Of a stretch of DNA of 64,000 nt, positions 11,536 to 22,323 are shown piece by piece. The notes beneath the pieces are model-generated. The model searched no databases. It was not told the origin of the DNA and saw only the letters and a list, made by a program, of their open reading frames with translations. Position numbers and translations under genes: made by a program. Each line of letters starts with the position of its first letter. The first letter of the stretch is position 1. The DNA comes from Gerris lacustris (lineage: Eukaryota > Arthropoda > Insecta > Hemiptera > Gerridae), in contig OX578286.1 in assembly GCA_951217055.1 (NCBI GenBank), forward strand, positions 30,634,720 to 30,698,719. Reading direction: 5' to 3'.

Positions 11536-12100
11536 GCGCTTGGACGGTTGGTTCTACGAGGCTTCTCTAGGAGGTGTGGGCATCCATCTTGGCATAGGTC
11601 CAGGCCGATGGCCGGGGAAGCCTCCCTCGTTTTTAAGCCGCCACACATCAGAGTCCGACCGGCAATATACCTACGTCCAGTTTCAATCCGGTTACCGTGC
11701 GGTACAGCCAAACCGTCATACCCCGGGGGGCGTTTAACTCTAGACCACGTAGCTCTCTTATAGACAATAACAATACGTTTTTTGTATTTTATTTTTATAT
11801 ATTTTTTTTTAATTTATTTTAACTTTTAAGAATTACAAATAAAAAAAAAATCCGGGAGTGTTTTTAACTAATAATTTGATATATTTTTAATAATTTTTTA
11901 TGCGTTATAAAATTGCCTTTGTGAATCTTGTTGTCTTTAAGCCGGCAAAATTTTGCGTATATTCGCGGTTTCGGAACGAGGGAAACTGGGAGAGAGGTGC
12001 GCGGTGGTTTTACGAAGGTTCCAACATGTGAACAGTTCTTATCATGGCTAGGCCATGCCAGCTCCCACAACGCCTCAGCCCTGCCTCTACTGTCAAGGTA
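11536..12100. other. Less AT-rich single-copy stretch
   Basis: 11540-11720 is noticeably richer in G+C (cggccggggaagcctccc region), then returns to AT-rich DNA. Three overlapping 65-76 codon frames on both strands lack recognisable domains. At 11950-12080 there is another short GC-rich patch. No gene can be supported. Confidence 0.4.
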
Positions 12101-13350
12101 ACAATTATCTTAAACTTGTAGTTTCTATCCATGTTCTACATTAGATCTTATCCTTAACTTGTAGGTTCTATCCATGTTCTACATTAGAACTTATTCTTAA
12201 CTTGTAGGTTCTAGCAATGTAATGTTGATGTGTTTGACCTTATCCTTAACTTGTAGCTTCTATCGATGTTCCACATTAGATCTTATCCTTAACTTGTAGG
12301 TTCTAGCAATGTAATGTTGATGTGTTTGACCTTATCCTTAACTTGTAGCTTCTATCCATGTTCTACATTAGATCTTATCCTTAACTTGTAGCTTCTATCC
12401 ATGTTCTACATTAGATCTTATCCTTAACTTGTAGGTTCTAGCAATGTAATGTTGATAAGTGTTTGGCCTTATCCTTAAGTTGTAGGTTCTATTGATGTTG
12501 CTCAGCATTATATCTTATTCTTAACTTAATTCTAGCAATATCATGTTGATAAGTGTTTGACCTTATCCTTAAGTTGTAGGTTCTAGCAATGTAATGTTGA
12601 TAAGTGTTTTGACCTTATCTTTAACTTGTAGGTTCTATTGATGTTGATTAGCATTATATCTTATCCTTAACTTGTAGGTATAGGTTCTAGCAATGTAATG
12701 TTGATAAGTTTTTGGCCTAATCCTTAACCTGTAGGTTCTATCAATGTAATGAAGTTCAGCGTTTGACCTTATTCTTAAGTTGTAGGTTCTAGCAATGTAA
12801 TGATGATAAGTGCTTTGACCTTATCCTTATCTTGTAGGTTCTGGCAATGTAATGTTGCTAAGTATTTAACCTTACCCTTAACTGGTAGGTTCCATCAATC
12901 TAATGAAGCTCAGCGTTTGATCTTATCCTCACTTTGTAGGTTTTATCAATGTTGCTTAGTGTTAGATCGTATCCTTAGCTTGCAGGTTCTAGCAATTTAA
13001 TGTTGCTTAGCGTTAGATCGTATCCTTAAATTGTAGGTTCTAGCAATATAATGTTGCTTAGCGTTAGATCTTATCCTTAACATGTATAGGTTCTAGCAAT
13101 TTAATGTTGCTTAGCGTTAGATCGTATCCTTAACTTGCAGGTTCTAGCAATTTAATGTTGCTTAGCGTTAGATCGTATCCTTAACTTGTAGGTTCTAGCA
13201 ATTTAATGTTGCTTAGCGTTAGATCGTATCCTTAACTTGTAGGTTCTAGCAATTTAATGTTGCTTAGCGTTAGATCTTATCCTTAACATGTATAGGTTCT
13301 AGCAATTTAATGTTGCTTAGCGTTGGACCTTAAACTTGTAGGCAATGTAA
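12100..13350. repeat. 42-60 bp minisatellite (ccttaacttgtaggttcta)
   Basis: Two interleaved unit types: one with atccatgttctacattagat (about 42 bp) and one with agcaatgtaatgttgataag (about 58 bp). Toward the right it is homogenised to a 51-bp unit containing atgttgcttagcgttagat (for example 13171 to 13222). About 25 units in total. The left-to-right change in unit type suggests expansion from the right part. Confidence 0.92.
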
Positions 13351-13359
13351 TATAGAGCT

Positions 13360-14268
13360 ATTTTTTACCACTAAAATTTAAGCAACTTTTTGAAACCAGG
13401 GATTTGCATTATGCTTCCTCTACACCTTCTATGATCTTTAAACAAAACAGTAATTATTGATAACAATACAGAAGTTTAGTTTGTTTTGCAACTGCAGGTG
13501 GGGCTTACCTGCTGTCTTTCAAGTTTGAACAACTTTTTAAAGCACTATTTTGGGTTTTGCACTGTATTCCCTTTACCTCTTCTAAGCTTTTAGTGAAAAA
13601 TATATTTATGTATAATATATCAGTTATTTTTATTTTCTATATGTTTTATTTCTGCTTACTTTCCTATATTACTTCATTCTTACATTCTTAATATTTATTT
13701 TAAATAATATAATATTGTTTGTCTAAGAAAAGTGCAGTTTAATCAGATCATATTATACAACCAAATTAATATACGTTTTCATTATAATGCATTTTACATG
13801 TTTTTGTCAAAAGTGTCCAAAGCTTTTTGTAATTTTTTAGAATTTCGAGATCATTTTTAAGAGGCATTATATTATGTCAGATGAATGGACATTTTTACTT
13901 AATTTTTCGGGTTTTTTTTATTTATAAAACTCAATTTCTACACTGTTTTTAAGAAACAGCAACTTTGTATATTCGTCTTTTAATCTTTTGTCTGATTATA
14001 TTTGTCATTTTAATAATGTGGGAAAATGATAATTTTTCTGAAAATGATAACTGTTCTCTTCGTTGTGTATATTTTCCATTAGTATTAATTTTAAAATTAA
14101 ATATTTCTACGTTTCTTTTGACGTGATGATTCAAAACATCTTGTACACTAGGGCTTCAACCCAAGTTCTCTTTCTTCCGGGAGAATTGTATTCTGTATTC
14201 TCATTTTTAATAATTCTAAAAATTTTTAATAAAATTTAAATGTTTAATAATTTAGTCTTTTTACTATG
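13360..14268. other. AT-rich stretch, nothing recognised
   Basis: No repeat landmark or plausible coding frame; a 61-codon minus frame at 13949-14134 is low-complexity. Confidence 0.5.
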
Positions 14269-14271
14269 AAA

Positions 14272-14800
14272 GAGTTAGAAGTAATAATCAGTAATTATAG
14301 TAATACTTATAAGTAATCAGTTATTATAAATTAATTCTGAGTTAGAAGTAATAATCAGTAATTATAGTAATACTTATAAGTAATCAGTTATTATAAATTA
14401 ATTCTGAGATAGAAGTAATAATCAGTAATTATAGTAATACTTATAAGTAATCAGTTATTATAAATTAATTCTGAGTTAGAAGTAATAATCAGTAATTATA
14501 GTAATACTTATAAGTAATCAGTTATTATAAATTAATTCTGAGTTAGAAGTAATCAGTAATTATAGTAATACTTATAAGTAATCAGTTATTATAAATTAAT
14601 TCTGAGTTAGAAGTCATAATCAGTAGTTATAGTAATACGTATAAGTAACCAGTTACTATAAATTAATTCTGAGTTAGAAGTCATAATCAGTAGTTATAGT
14701 AATACGTATAAGTAACCAGTTACTATAAATTAATTCTGAGTTAGAAGTAATAATCAGTAATTATGGTAATACTTATCAGTAATCAGTAATTGTAGTATTA
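14272..14800. repeat. 67-bp tandem repeat, ~7-8 units
   Basis: gagttagaag occurs at 14272, 14339, 14406 (gagatagaag) and 14473, i.e. exactly 67 bp apart. One later unit has a 3-bp deletion (gaagtaatcag) and the last two full units share a diagnostic variant (cataatcagtagttat ... acgtataagtaacc), showing local duplication. Confidence 0.95.
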
Positions 14801-15235
14801 ATTGTCAGTAATTATGGTACTAATTATCAATAATTATAATAATATTATCAGTAATTATGGTAATAATTACCAGTAATTATTGTAATAATTACCAGTAATT
14901 ATTGTAATAATTACCTGTAATTATGGTAATAATTATCAGTAATTATTAGATTTTCTTATCCTTTAGGTCTTTAGGGATGAAAATGGTTGAAAACAGAAAT
15001 ATTTTCTTTTTAATTTAAAATTTGGCTATAGATTTCGCCCATACCTGGGCATCTTCAGGCCTAATATAACAATTATTATGGTATTAATTATCAGTAATTG
15101 TAGTATTCATTTCAGTAATTATGATACTAATTATCAGTAATTATAATAATTATGGTAATAATTATCAGTAATTATAATAATTATGGTAATAATTATCAGT
15201 AATTATGGTAATGATTATCATAAGCGTTACGTAAT
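14801..15235. repeat. Degenerate cagtaattatggtaataatt array
   Basis: Short 16-30 bp units built on cagtaattatggtaataatt continue from the 67-bp array. They are interrupted at about 14950-15070 by unrelated sequence and later by the tRNA-like SINE; the same units resume at 15610-15760. Confidence 0.85.
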
Positions 15236-15355
15236 TATAAGCGTTAATTCTTGGTTTATTTCTAATGTCATAAATATTGACTGTCTAAATGTATATGAAT
15301 ATTGAAAGCTTGGATTCGGGACTAGTTATCGATTACGGCAGTTAAAAATCATTCT

Positions 15356-15480
15356 CCTGCGTAGCTTAGTTGGCCAGAGCATCTGTACTGGAAATACAGG
15401 AGACCCGTGGTTCAAATCCCGGCGCGGGAGTGTATTTTTCACTGTCTGTTTCCCGTAGTAAATAATAATTATAATTTGAT
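15356..15480 (+). repeat. tRNA-headed SINE, copy 1
   Basis: 15356-15430 folds as a tRNA: acceptor CTCCTGC pairs with GCGGGAG, D-arm GCTT..GAGC, anticodon stem CTGTA/TACAG around loop CTGGAAA (anticodon GGA, Ser-type by the code). It has a perfect box B (GGTTCAAATCC). Two facts argue against a working tRNA-Ser: the variable loop is short rather than a long arm, and the T-stem (CGTGG/CCCGG) has mismatches. The 3' body (tatttttcactgtctgtttcc, then taaataataattataattt) is shared with the inverted copy at 48490-48720, which identifies a SINE family. Confidence 0.8.
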
Positions 15481-15780
15481 TTAAAATAAAAATTATAACA
15501 ATTTATTTGATCTTAAAATTTATTTTTTCCCCTATTTTAAATAAATTTGCTAACATTTAAATCCAAAAAATAAAAATAAATATTAAATATAAAAAACAGA
15601 TGAGTTATTATTATGGTAATAATTATCAGTAATTGTAGTATTCATTTCAGTAATTATGATACTAATTATCAGTAATTATAATAATTATCAGTAATTATGG
15701 TAACATGATTAGCAGTAATTATGGTATTAATTACATTAGTAATCAGTAATTATAGTCATAATCCATAAAAAGGAACAAGC
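15481..15780. repeat. SINE body / resumed cagtaattatgg repeats
   Basis: 15440-15600 is the AT-rich SINE 3' body (exact end not resolved). 15610-15760 resumes the cagtaattatgg-type short repeats seen left of the SINE, implying insertion into or near that array. Confidence 0.6.
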
Positions 15781-17029
15781 AAAAGGAGCGAAGCATTTTT
15801 TTATCCTTAAATTCAAAATTTTCTCAACCAAAATTCGTTTTTAGACACCAGGAAATAGTTTTAGTATCTTGTCTGTCTGTCTGTCATACAGAATTTTTAA
15901 TTAGAGTTTTGGTTTATTTATTTATTTTTATTTTTTCTTTCTTTAAAAAACAAATCCTATAAATTATTTAGTCAAGTACAGGGATTAAAAATAAAAAAAC
16001 AACAACAAAACAAAAAGGTAAAACAACATTCTTTGAAAAAAGAATATCTGTCGAACAAAAAAAAAATCCTATTTTTTGAACAGATTTAAAATTAAATTAA
16101 TTAGCCATCCTTCTTGTTATTTTTAAAACGTGTTTATTCGTTAAAATTTTCTTTAATTTTTTTTATATTAAAAAAAAAATAAAATAAAATAAAAAAGATC
16201 GGCCCAATTTGTTTTTCTTTTCAACCAATGTGCAAAATTTAAGGGGACGCATGTATGAATTTATCATTTTGAGTGAAGGATTTTTTTTTACACACATATA
16301 AATATATATATATGTATGTGTGTTGTTATTTATAGGAATTCATGTTAGTGTATGTACCCTACGTACGATCATTTTGTAAATCACGTGCAAAATTAAATTT
16401 TGGCGTTTTTGCAATTTTGTTTTTTGTGTATTGATGTTGTCCAAATGTCATATGGGTAATTAAATATAATTGGTGTATGTTGACTCCTTAGCCTACATGT
16501 ATAGGTTTTCTTTTATATGTGTAATTTAGTTCTATGACCTCCTTTGAGTTTTTTTGTTTTTGTTTTTTTTTTTCTATCATTGGATTGCTCTTTGGTGTTT
16601 TTTTTTGGGGGGGGGGGACAAAAAAATAAAAAAATAATAACATAAAATAAGAAAGGTGTCAGTCTTAGGTAAATTATGTGAATTTGGTTTTGTTGAGCCA
16701 AATTTTATTAGAGTTTTTATTTTTTGTTTTTTTTTTGTCTTTCGAAAAGAAAATTATAATTGACCTCGTTGGATCCATTATAATTTTGGTTAGTCTTAAG
16801 AAAATAAACAAAGTTAATCATTTATAAGTTTAAAAGATTCATGTGTAAATTTAAATGGTGAAAAAAGGTCATATAGTTAAAAAGATTTGTTCATTTTGTT
16901 ACGCTCTGATAACTTCTTTAAATAATTAGGGAGCAATAAATCAACTACTAAAATCATTTAATAGTTAGAATGATAATAATATTCGATTAAAAAAATAATA
17001 TAAGGCAGTGGAATTACCGACCAAGTGTA
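15781..17029. other. AT-rich stretch with homopolymer runs
   Basis: Contains a ctgtctgtctgtc tract near 15872-15885, a (TA)n/(TG)n tract near 16297-16325 and a 10-bp G-run near 16608. The 62-codon minus frame at 16513-16701 is homopolymer-derived. No gene supported. Confidence 0.5.
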
Positions 17030-17033
17030 ATTG

Positions 17034-20000
17034 CAATAGATTGATTGTTTGTTAAAATTCTCTTCTATATCACTGTTATTGTGATAGATTGATTGTTGAA
17101 ATCTCTCTTCTATATCACTGTTATTGTGATAGATTGATTGTTGAAATCTCTCTTCTATATCACTGTTATTGTGATAGATTGATTGTTGAAATCTCTCTTC
17201 TATATCACTGTTATTGTGATAGATTGATTGTTGAAATCTCTCTTCTATATCACTGTTATTGTGATAGATTGATTGTTGAAATATATCACTGTTATTGTGA
17301 TAGATTGATTGTTGAAATCTCTCTTCTATATCACTGTTATTGTGATAGATTGATTGTTGAAATCTCTCTTCTATATCACTGTTATTGTGATAGATTGATT
17401 GTTGAAATCTCTCTTCTATATCACTGTTATTGTGATAGATTGATTGTTGAAATCTCTCTTCTATATCACTGTTATTGGTATAGATTGCTTGTTAAAATAT
17501 CTCTTTTATATTATATCACTGTTATTGGAGTAGATTGTTTGTTAAAATATCTCTTCTATATCACTGTTATTGGTGTAGATTGTTTGTTGAAATTCACTTT
17601 TATATTTCTGTTATTGTAATAGATTGTTTGTTGAAATCTCTCTGATATTTCACTGTTATTGGTTTAGATTGTATGTTGAAATCTCTCTTTTATATCGCTG
17701 TTATTGGTTTAGATTGTATGTTGAAATATCTCTTTTATATCGCTGTTATTGGTTTAGATTGTATGTTGAAATCTCTCTTTTATATCGCTGTTATTGGTTT
17801 AGATTGTATGTTGAAATATCTCTTTTATATCGCTGTTATTGGTTTAGATTGTATGTTGAAATATCTCTTTTATATCGCTGTTATTGTTTTAGATTGTATG
17901 TTGAAATCTCTCTTTTATATCACTGTTATTGGTGTAGATTGATTGTTGAAATATCTCTTCTATATCACTGTTATTGGTGTAGATTGTATGTTGAAATATC
18001 TCTTTTATATCGCTGTTATTGGTTTAGATTGTATGTTGAAATATCTCTTTTATATCGCTGTTATTGGTTTAGATTGTATGTTGAAATCTCTCTTTTATAT
18101 CGCTGTTATTTGTGTAGATTGTATGTTGAAATCTCTCTTTTATATCGCTGTTATTGGTTTAGATTGTATGTTGAAATCTCTCTTTTATATCGCTGTTATT
18201 GGTTTAGATTGTATGTTGAAATATCTCTTCTATATCGCTGTTATTGGTGTAGATTGTATGTTGAAATCTCTCTTTTATATCACTGTTATTGGTTTAGATT
18301 GTATGTTGAAATCTCTCTTTTATATCGCTGTTATTGGTTTAGATTGTATGTTGAAATCTCTCTTTTATATCGCTGTTATTTGTGTAGATTGTATGTTGAA
18401 ATCTCTCTTTTATATCACTGTTATTGGTGTAGATTGATTGTTGAAATACCTCTTCTATATCACTGTTATTGGTGTAGATTGTATGTTGAAATATCTCTTT
18501 TATATCGCTGTTATTGGTTTAGATTGTATGTTGAAATATCTCTTTTATATCGCTGTTATTGGTTTAGATTGTATGTTAAAATCTCTCTTTTATATCGCTG
18601 TTATTGGTTTAGATTGTATGTTGAAATATCTCTTTTATATCGCTGTTATTGGTGTAGATTGTATGTTGAAATATCTCTTTTATATCGCTGTTATTGGTGT
18701 AGATTGTATGTTGAAATCTCTCTTTTATATCGCTGTTATTGGTTTAGATTGTATGTTGAAATATCTCTTTTATATCGCTGTTATTGGTTTAGATTGTATG
18801 TTGAAATCTCTCTTTTATATCACTGTTATTGGTGTAGATTGATTGTTGAAATAACTCTTCTATATCACTGTTATTGGTGTAGATTGTATGTTGAAATATC
18901 TCTTTTATATCGCTGTTATTGGTTTAGATTGTATGTTGAAATATCTCTTTTATATCGCTGTTATTGGTTTAGATTGTATGTTGAAATCTCTCTTTTATAT
19001 CGCTGTTATTGGTTTAGATTGTATGTTGAAATATCTCTTTTATATCGCTGTATTTGGTTTAGATTGTATGTTGAAATATCTCTTTTATATCGCTGTTATT
19101 GGTTTAGATTGATTGTTGAAATCTCTCTTTTAAATCGCTGTTATTGGTTTAGATTGTATGTTGAAATATCTCTTTTATATCGCTGTTATTGGTTTAGATT
19201 GTATGTTGAAATCTCTCTTTTATATCGCTGTTATTGGTGTAGATTGTATGTTGAAATCTCTCTTTTATATCGCTGTTATTGGTTTAGATTGTATGTTGAA
19301 ATATCTCTTTTATATCGCTGTTATTGGTGTAGATTGTATGTTGAAATCTCTCTTTTATATCACTGGTATTGGTGTAGATTGTATGTTGAAATATCTCTTT
19401 TATATCGCTGTTATTGGTTTAGATTGTATGTTGAAATCTCTCTTTTATATCACTGTTATTGGTGTAGATTGATTGTTGAAATATCTCTTCTATATCACTG
19501 TTATTGGTGTAGATTGTATGTTGAAATATCTCTTTTATATCGCTGTTATTGGTTTAGATTGTATGTTGAAATATCTCTTTTATATCGCTGTTATTGGTTT
19601 AGATTGTATGTTGAAATCTCTCTTTTATATCGCTGTTATTGGTTTAGATTGTATGTTGAAATATCTCTTTTATATCGCTGTTATTGGTTTAGATTGTATG
19701 TTGAAATATCTCTTTTATATCGCTGTTATTGGTTTAGATTGTATGTTGAAATCTCTCTTTTATATCGCTGTTATTGGTTTAGATTGTATGTTGAAATATC
19801 TCTTTTATATCGCTGTTATTGGTGTAGATTGTATGTTGAAATCTCTCTTTTATATCACTGGTATTGGTGTAGATTGTATGTTGAAATATCTCTTTTATAT
19901 CGCTGTTATTGGTTTAGATTGTATGTTGAAATCTCTCTTTTATATCACTGTTATTGGTGTAGATTGATTGTTGAAATATCTCTTCTATATCACTGTTATT

Positions 20001-20958
20001 GGTGTAGATTGTATGTTGAAATATCTCTTTTATATCGCTGTTATTGGTTTAGATTGTATGTTGAAATATCTCTTTTATATCGCTGTTATTGGTTTAGATT
20101 GTATGTTGAAATCTCTCTTTTATATCGCTGTTATTGGTTTAGATTGTATGTTGAAATATCTCTTTTATATCGCTGTTATTGGTTTATATTGTATGTTGAA
20201 ATCTCTCTTTTATATCGCTGTTATTGGTTTAGATTGATTGTTGAAATCTCTCTTTTATATCGCTGTTATTGGTTTAGATTGTATGTTGAAATATCTCTTT
20301 TATATCGCTGTTATTGGTTTAGATTGTATGTTGAAATATCTCTTTTATATCGCTGTTATTGGTTTAGATTGTATGTTGAAATCTCTCTTTTATATCGCTG
20401 TTATTGGTTTAGATTGTATGTTGAAATCTCTCTTTTATATCGCTGTTATTGGTTTAGATTGTATGTTGAAATATCTCTTCTATATCGCTGTTATTGGTGT
20501 AGATTGTATGTTGAAATATCTCTTTTATATCGCTGTTATTGGTGTAGATTGTATGTTGAAATCTCTCTTTTATATCACTGTTATTGGTGTAGATTGTATG
20601 TTGAAATATCTCTTTTATATCGCTGTTATTGGTTTAGATTATATCTTAATTCTATATCACTGTTATTGTAATAGATTGATTGTTGAAATATCTCTTTTAT
20701 ATCGCTGTTATTGGTTTAGATTGTATCTTAATTCTATATCACTGTTATTGTAATAGATTGATTGTTGAAATATCTCTTTTATATCGCTGTTATTGGTTTA
20801 GATTGTATCTTAATTCTATATCACTGTTATTGTAATAGATTGATTGTTGAAATATCTCTGTTATATCGCTGTTATTGGTTTAGATTGTATCTTAATTCTA
20901 TATCACGGTTATTGTAATAGATTGATTGTTGGAATCTTTCTTCTACATCACTGTTATT
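17034..20958 (+). repeat. 45-bp satellite array with higher-order structure
   Basis: About 86 tandem units of 45 bp. The left block (17034-17500) uses a variant with attgtgatagattgattgtt; the centre (17624-20640) uses gatattgatttag-like variants of one monomer reading gttattggtttagattgtat then gttgaaatatctctttt. Diagnostic sites are C/A in tatatcgctg/tatatcactg, T/G in ggtttag/ggtgtag, tgtatg/tgattg and ATA/ATC in gaaatatc/gaaatctc. Doublets carrying attgattgttgaaatatctc recur at about 17938, 18433, 18838, 19468 and 19963; two of these steps are exactly 495 bp (11 units). The right edge (20643-20900) switches to an 82-bp dimer (45+37). A 1015-codon frame (17624-20671) spans the centre. Confidence 0.97.
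20643..20958 (+). repeat. 82-bp dimeric edge of the 45-bp satellite
   Basis: The word atcttaattctatatcac occurs at 20643, 20725, 20807 and 20889, exactly 82 bp apart. Each unit is one normal 45-bp monomer plus one 37-bp shortened monomer. Array-edge variants like this are common where homogenisation is weaker. Confidence 0.93.
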
Positions 20959-20959
20959 T

Positions 20960-21412
20960 TGAAGTTATTAATTTTTGATTTTTTAAACTTTGAGGTTAAT
21001 AATACCGAAAGTATAAATAGGTTTTAGACGTATAGCATATCGTTGGAACCGGAAAAAATTAAGGAACAAATATAAAAAACTCTGATGAAATTCCATTTAT
21101 TAGTTTAAGAGTTATAAACCAATAAAATTATTTATTAGTGCGATAATTTTGATGACTTCAAAGTTTGTTTGCATCTGTCAAGATACCGCCAAACTTCAAA
21201 TAATTAAATAAAATATAGGTATTAAAAATATGGTTTTTTTGAAGAATGATAATAAATCAGTTTGTTCAGAACGGTCACCCATCCAAGTACTGACCACGAC
21301 CAATGCTGCTTCCTCCTGCTGCGGAGCAGCAGGAGGGGCTACTTTAGTGGCCTCTGACGTGAGGAAAAGTTCCGAGGTACCCTGTACCCGATTTTTTTTT
21401 TTTTTTTGTAAT
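20960..21412 (-). mobile_element. F3 element (5S-rRNA-derived end), copy 1, truncated
   Basis: Shares about 440 bp with 30365-30795. Read on the minus strand it begins at a T-run boundary, passes cgaggtacc and a stem ctcctgctgc/gcagcaggag, then aagcagcattggtcgtgg and tcagtacttggatgggtgacc. The last two match the internal promoter region (end of box A to box C) of eukaryotic 5S rRNA genes. The rest is AT-rich body (gtttggcggtatcttgacag; aggttttagacgtatagc). The distal half seen in the 30-kb copy is missing, cut at the satellite edge. The 63-codon frame at 21230 lies in this element and is not a gene. Confidence 0.75.
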
Positions 21413-21419
21413 TTCCTGT

Positions 21420-22245
21420 GAAATTTAATTTTGTGGAAATATCTTCTTTCTTTAATTTGTGATTCATCTGCAATCTATTTCTAATCCTGAAAAAAAGTCA
21501 TTTAAATTTGAATAACCTATGAATAGCATAGACAATGAATAATGAACCTTAGTGTAAATTACACAAGAATAGATTGCAATTATAATTGAAGCTATGTTTC
21601 ATGTATATAACATTGGCCAAATTATTATTAAAAGACATTACAGTACATTAGTTGTCTGATTGCATGACTAACACGGTCAAGTACACAGATATGTGTATGC
21701 CAGTGTAACATATGTATATTTTTTTACGTGTAGGTTTAGTTAGTGGATTTACAGGAGTTAGGTCTATTTCTGTTCTTAGCTCACCTACAGGGACGTATGT
21801 AGACCGTGTTCCACTAGACCACGCTCTAATTATTTCTCTCTTTTAATCCTGCATTCGTTTTATTTTATTTTATTATTTTTTTTTTAAACTATTTACTCAG
21901 CCGAAAATTTGTCATTTTTTTTTTTTGTTTGATTTTTTTTTTTTTTTTTTAATTTTCGTACAGTAATTGGTAGTTCTGACCGAGATTTTTTGTGGTGTCC
22001 ACTCGTATTATTATAAATTTGAGTGTTTGCGTTATATTTCGTCTATGTCTATATTAATAATAATAATAGCTTACGCCTTCCGAAGGCCGTATACAACTTA
22101 ATATGTCACGTGGTTTGTGTGTGTATCTTTATCAGCAATGAAAAAATTAAACAAACAAAACCATATTTTTCTTTGTTAAAAAAAAAGGGAATTTTTCATA
22201 CGTCACTTATTTTGTGAGATAAAAATCCCCCCCCCCATGCGCATG
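21420..22245. other. AT-rich stretch, nothing recognised
   Basis: T-runs near 21890-21950 and an (AAT)n tract near 22052-22065. The 64-codon frame at 22023 has no recognisable features. Confidence 0.5.
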
Positions 22246-22246
22246 G

Positions 22247-22281
22247 ACGGCGTTTATCCATGCGCAATGGATAAACGCCGT
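22247..22281. repeat. Perfect 15-bp stem hairpin
   Basis: acggcgtttatccat and atggataaacgccgt pair perfectly around a 5-nt loop (gcgca). It follows an 11-bp C-run and lies 40 bp left of the hAT-type element; the GC-rich context (ccgttcc...) resumes after that element at 23909, so the hairpin is part of an older, interrupted repeat. Confidence 0.85.
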
Positions 22282-22323
22282 TCCAAGCCGACTTGTGACA
22301 GTGTTTCATACCGTCCTCTAAAC

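Noticed and set aside
15356..15431. Functional tRNA-Ser(GGA) gene
   Set aside because: Short variable loop, mismatched T-stem, and a downstream body shared with a second copy at 48.6 kb indicate a SINE.
17624..20671. 1015-residue repetitive protein gene
   Set aside because: It is a 45-bp satellite in which the frame stays open by arithmetic; common variants change residues freely, a second frame is also mostly open, and there is no start context, non-repeat domain or splice signal.
21262..21335. Partial 5S rRNA gene
   Set aside because: Only the internal promoter part matches, it recurs inside a dispersed repeat at 30.7 kb, and the rest of 5S is absent.
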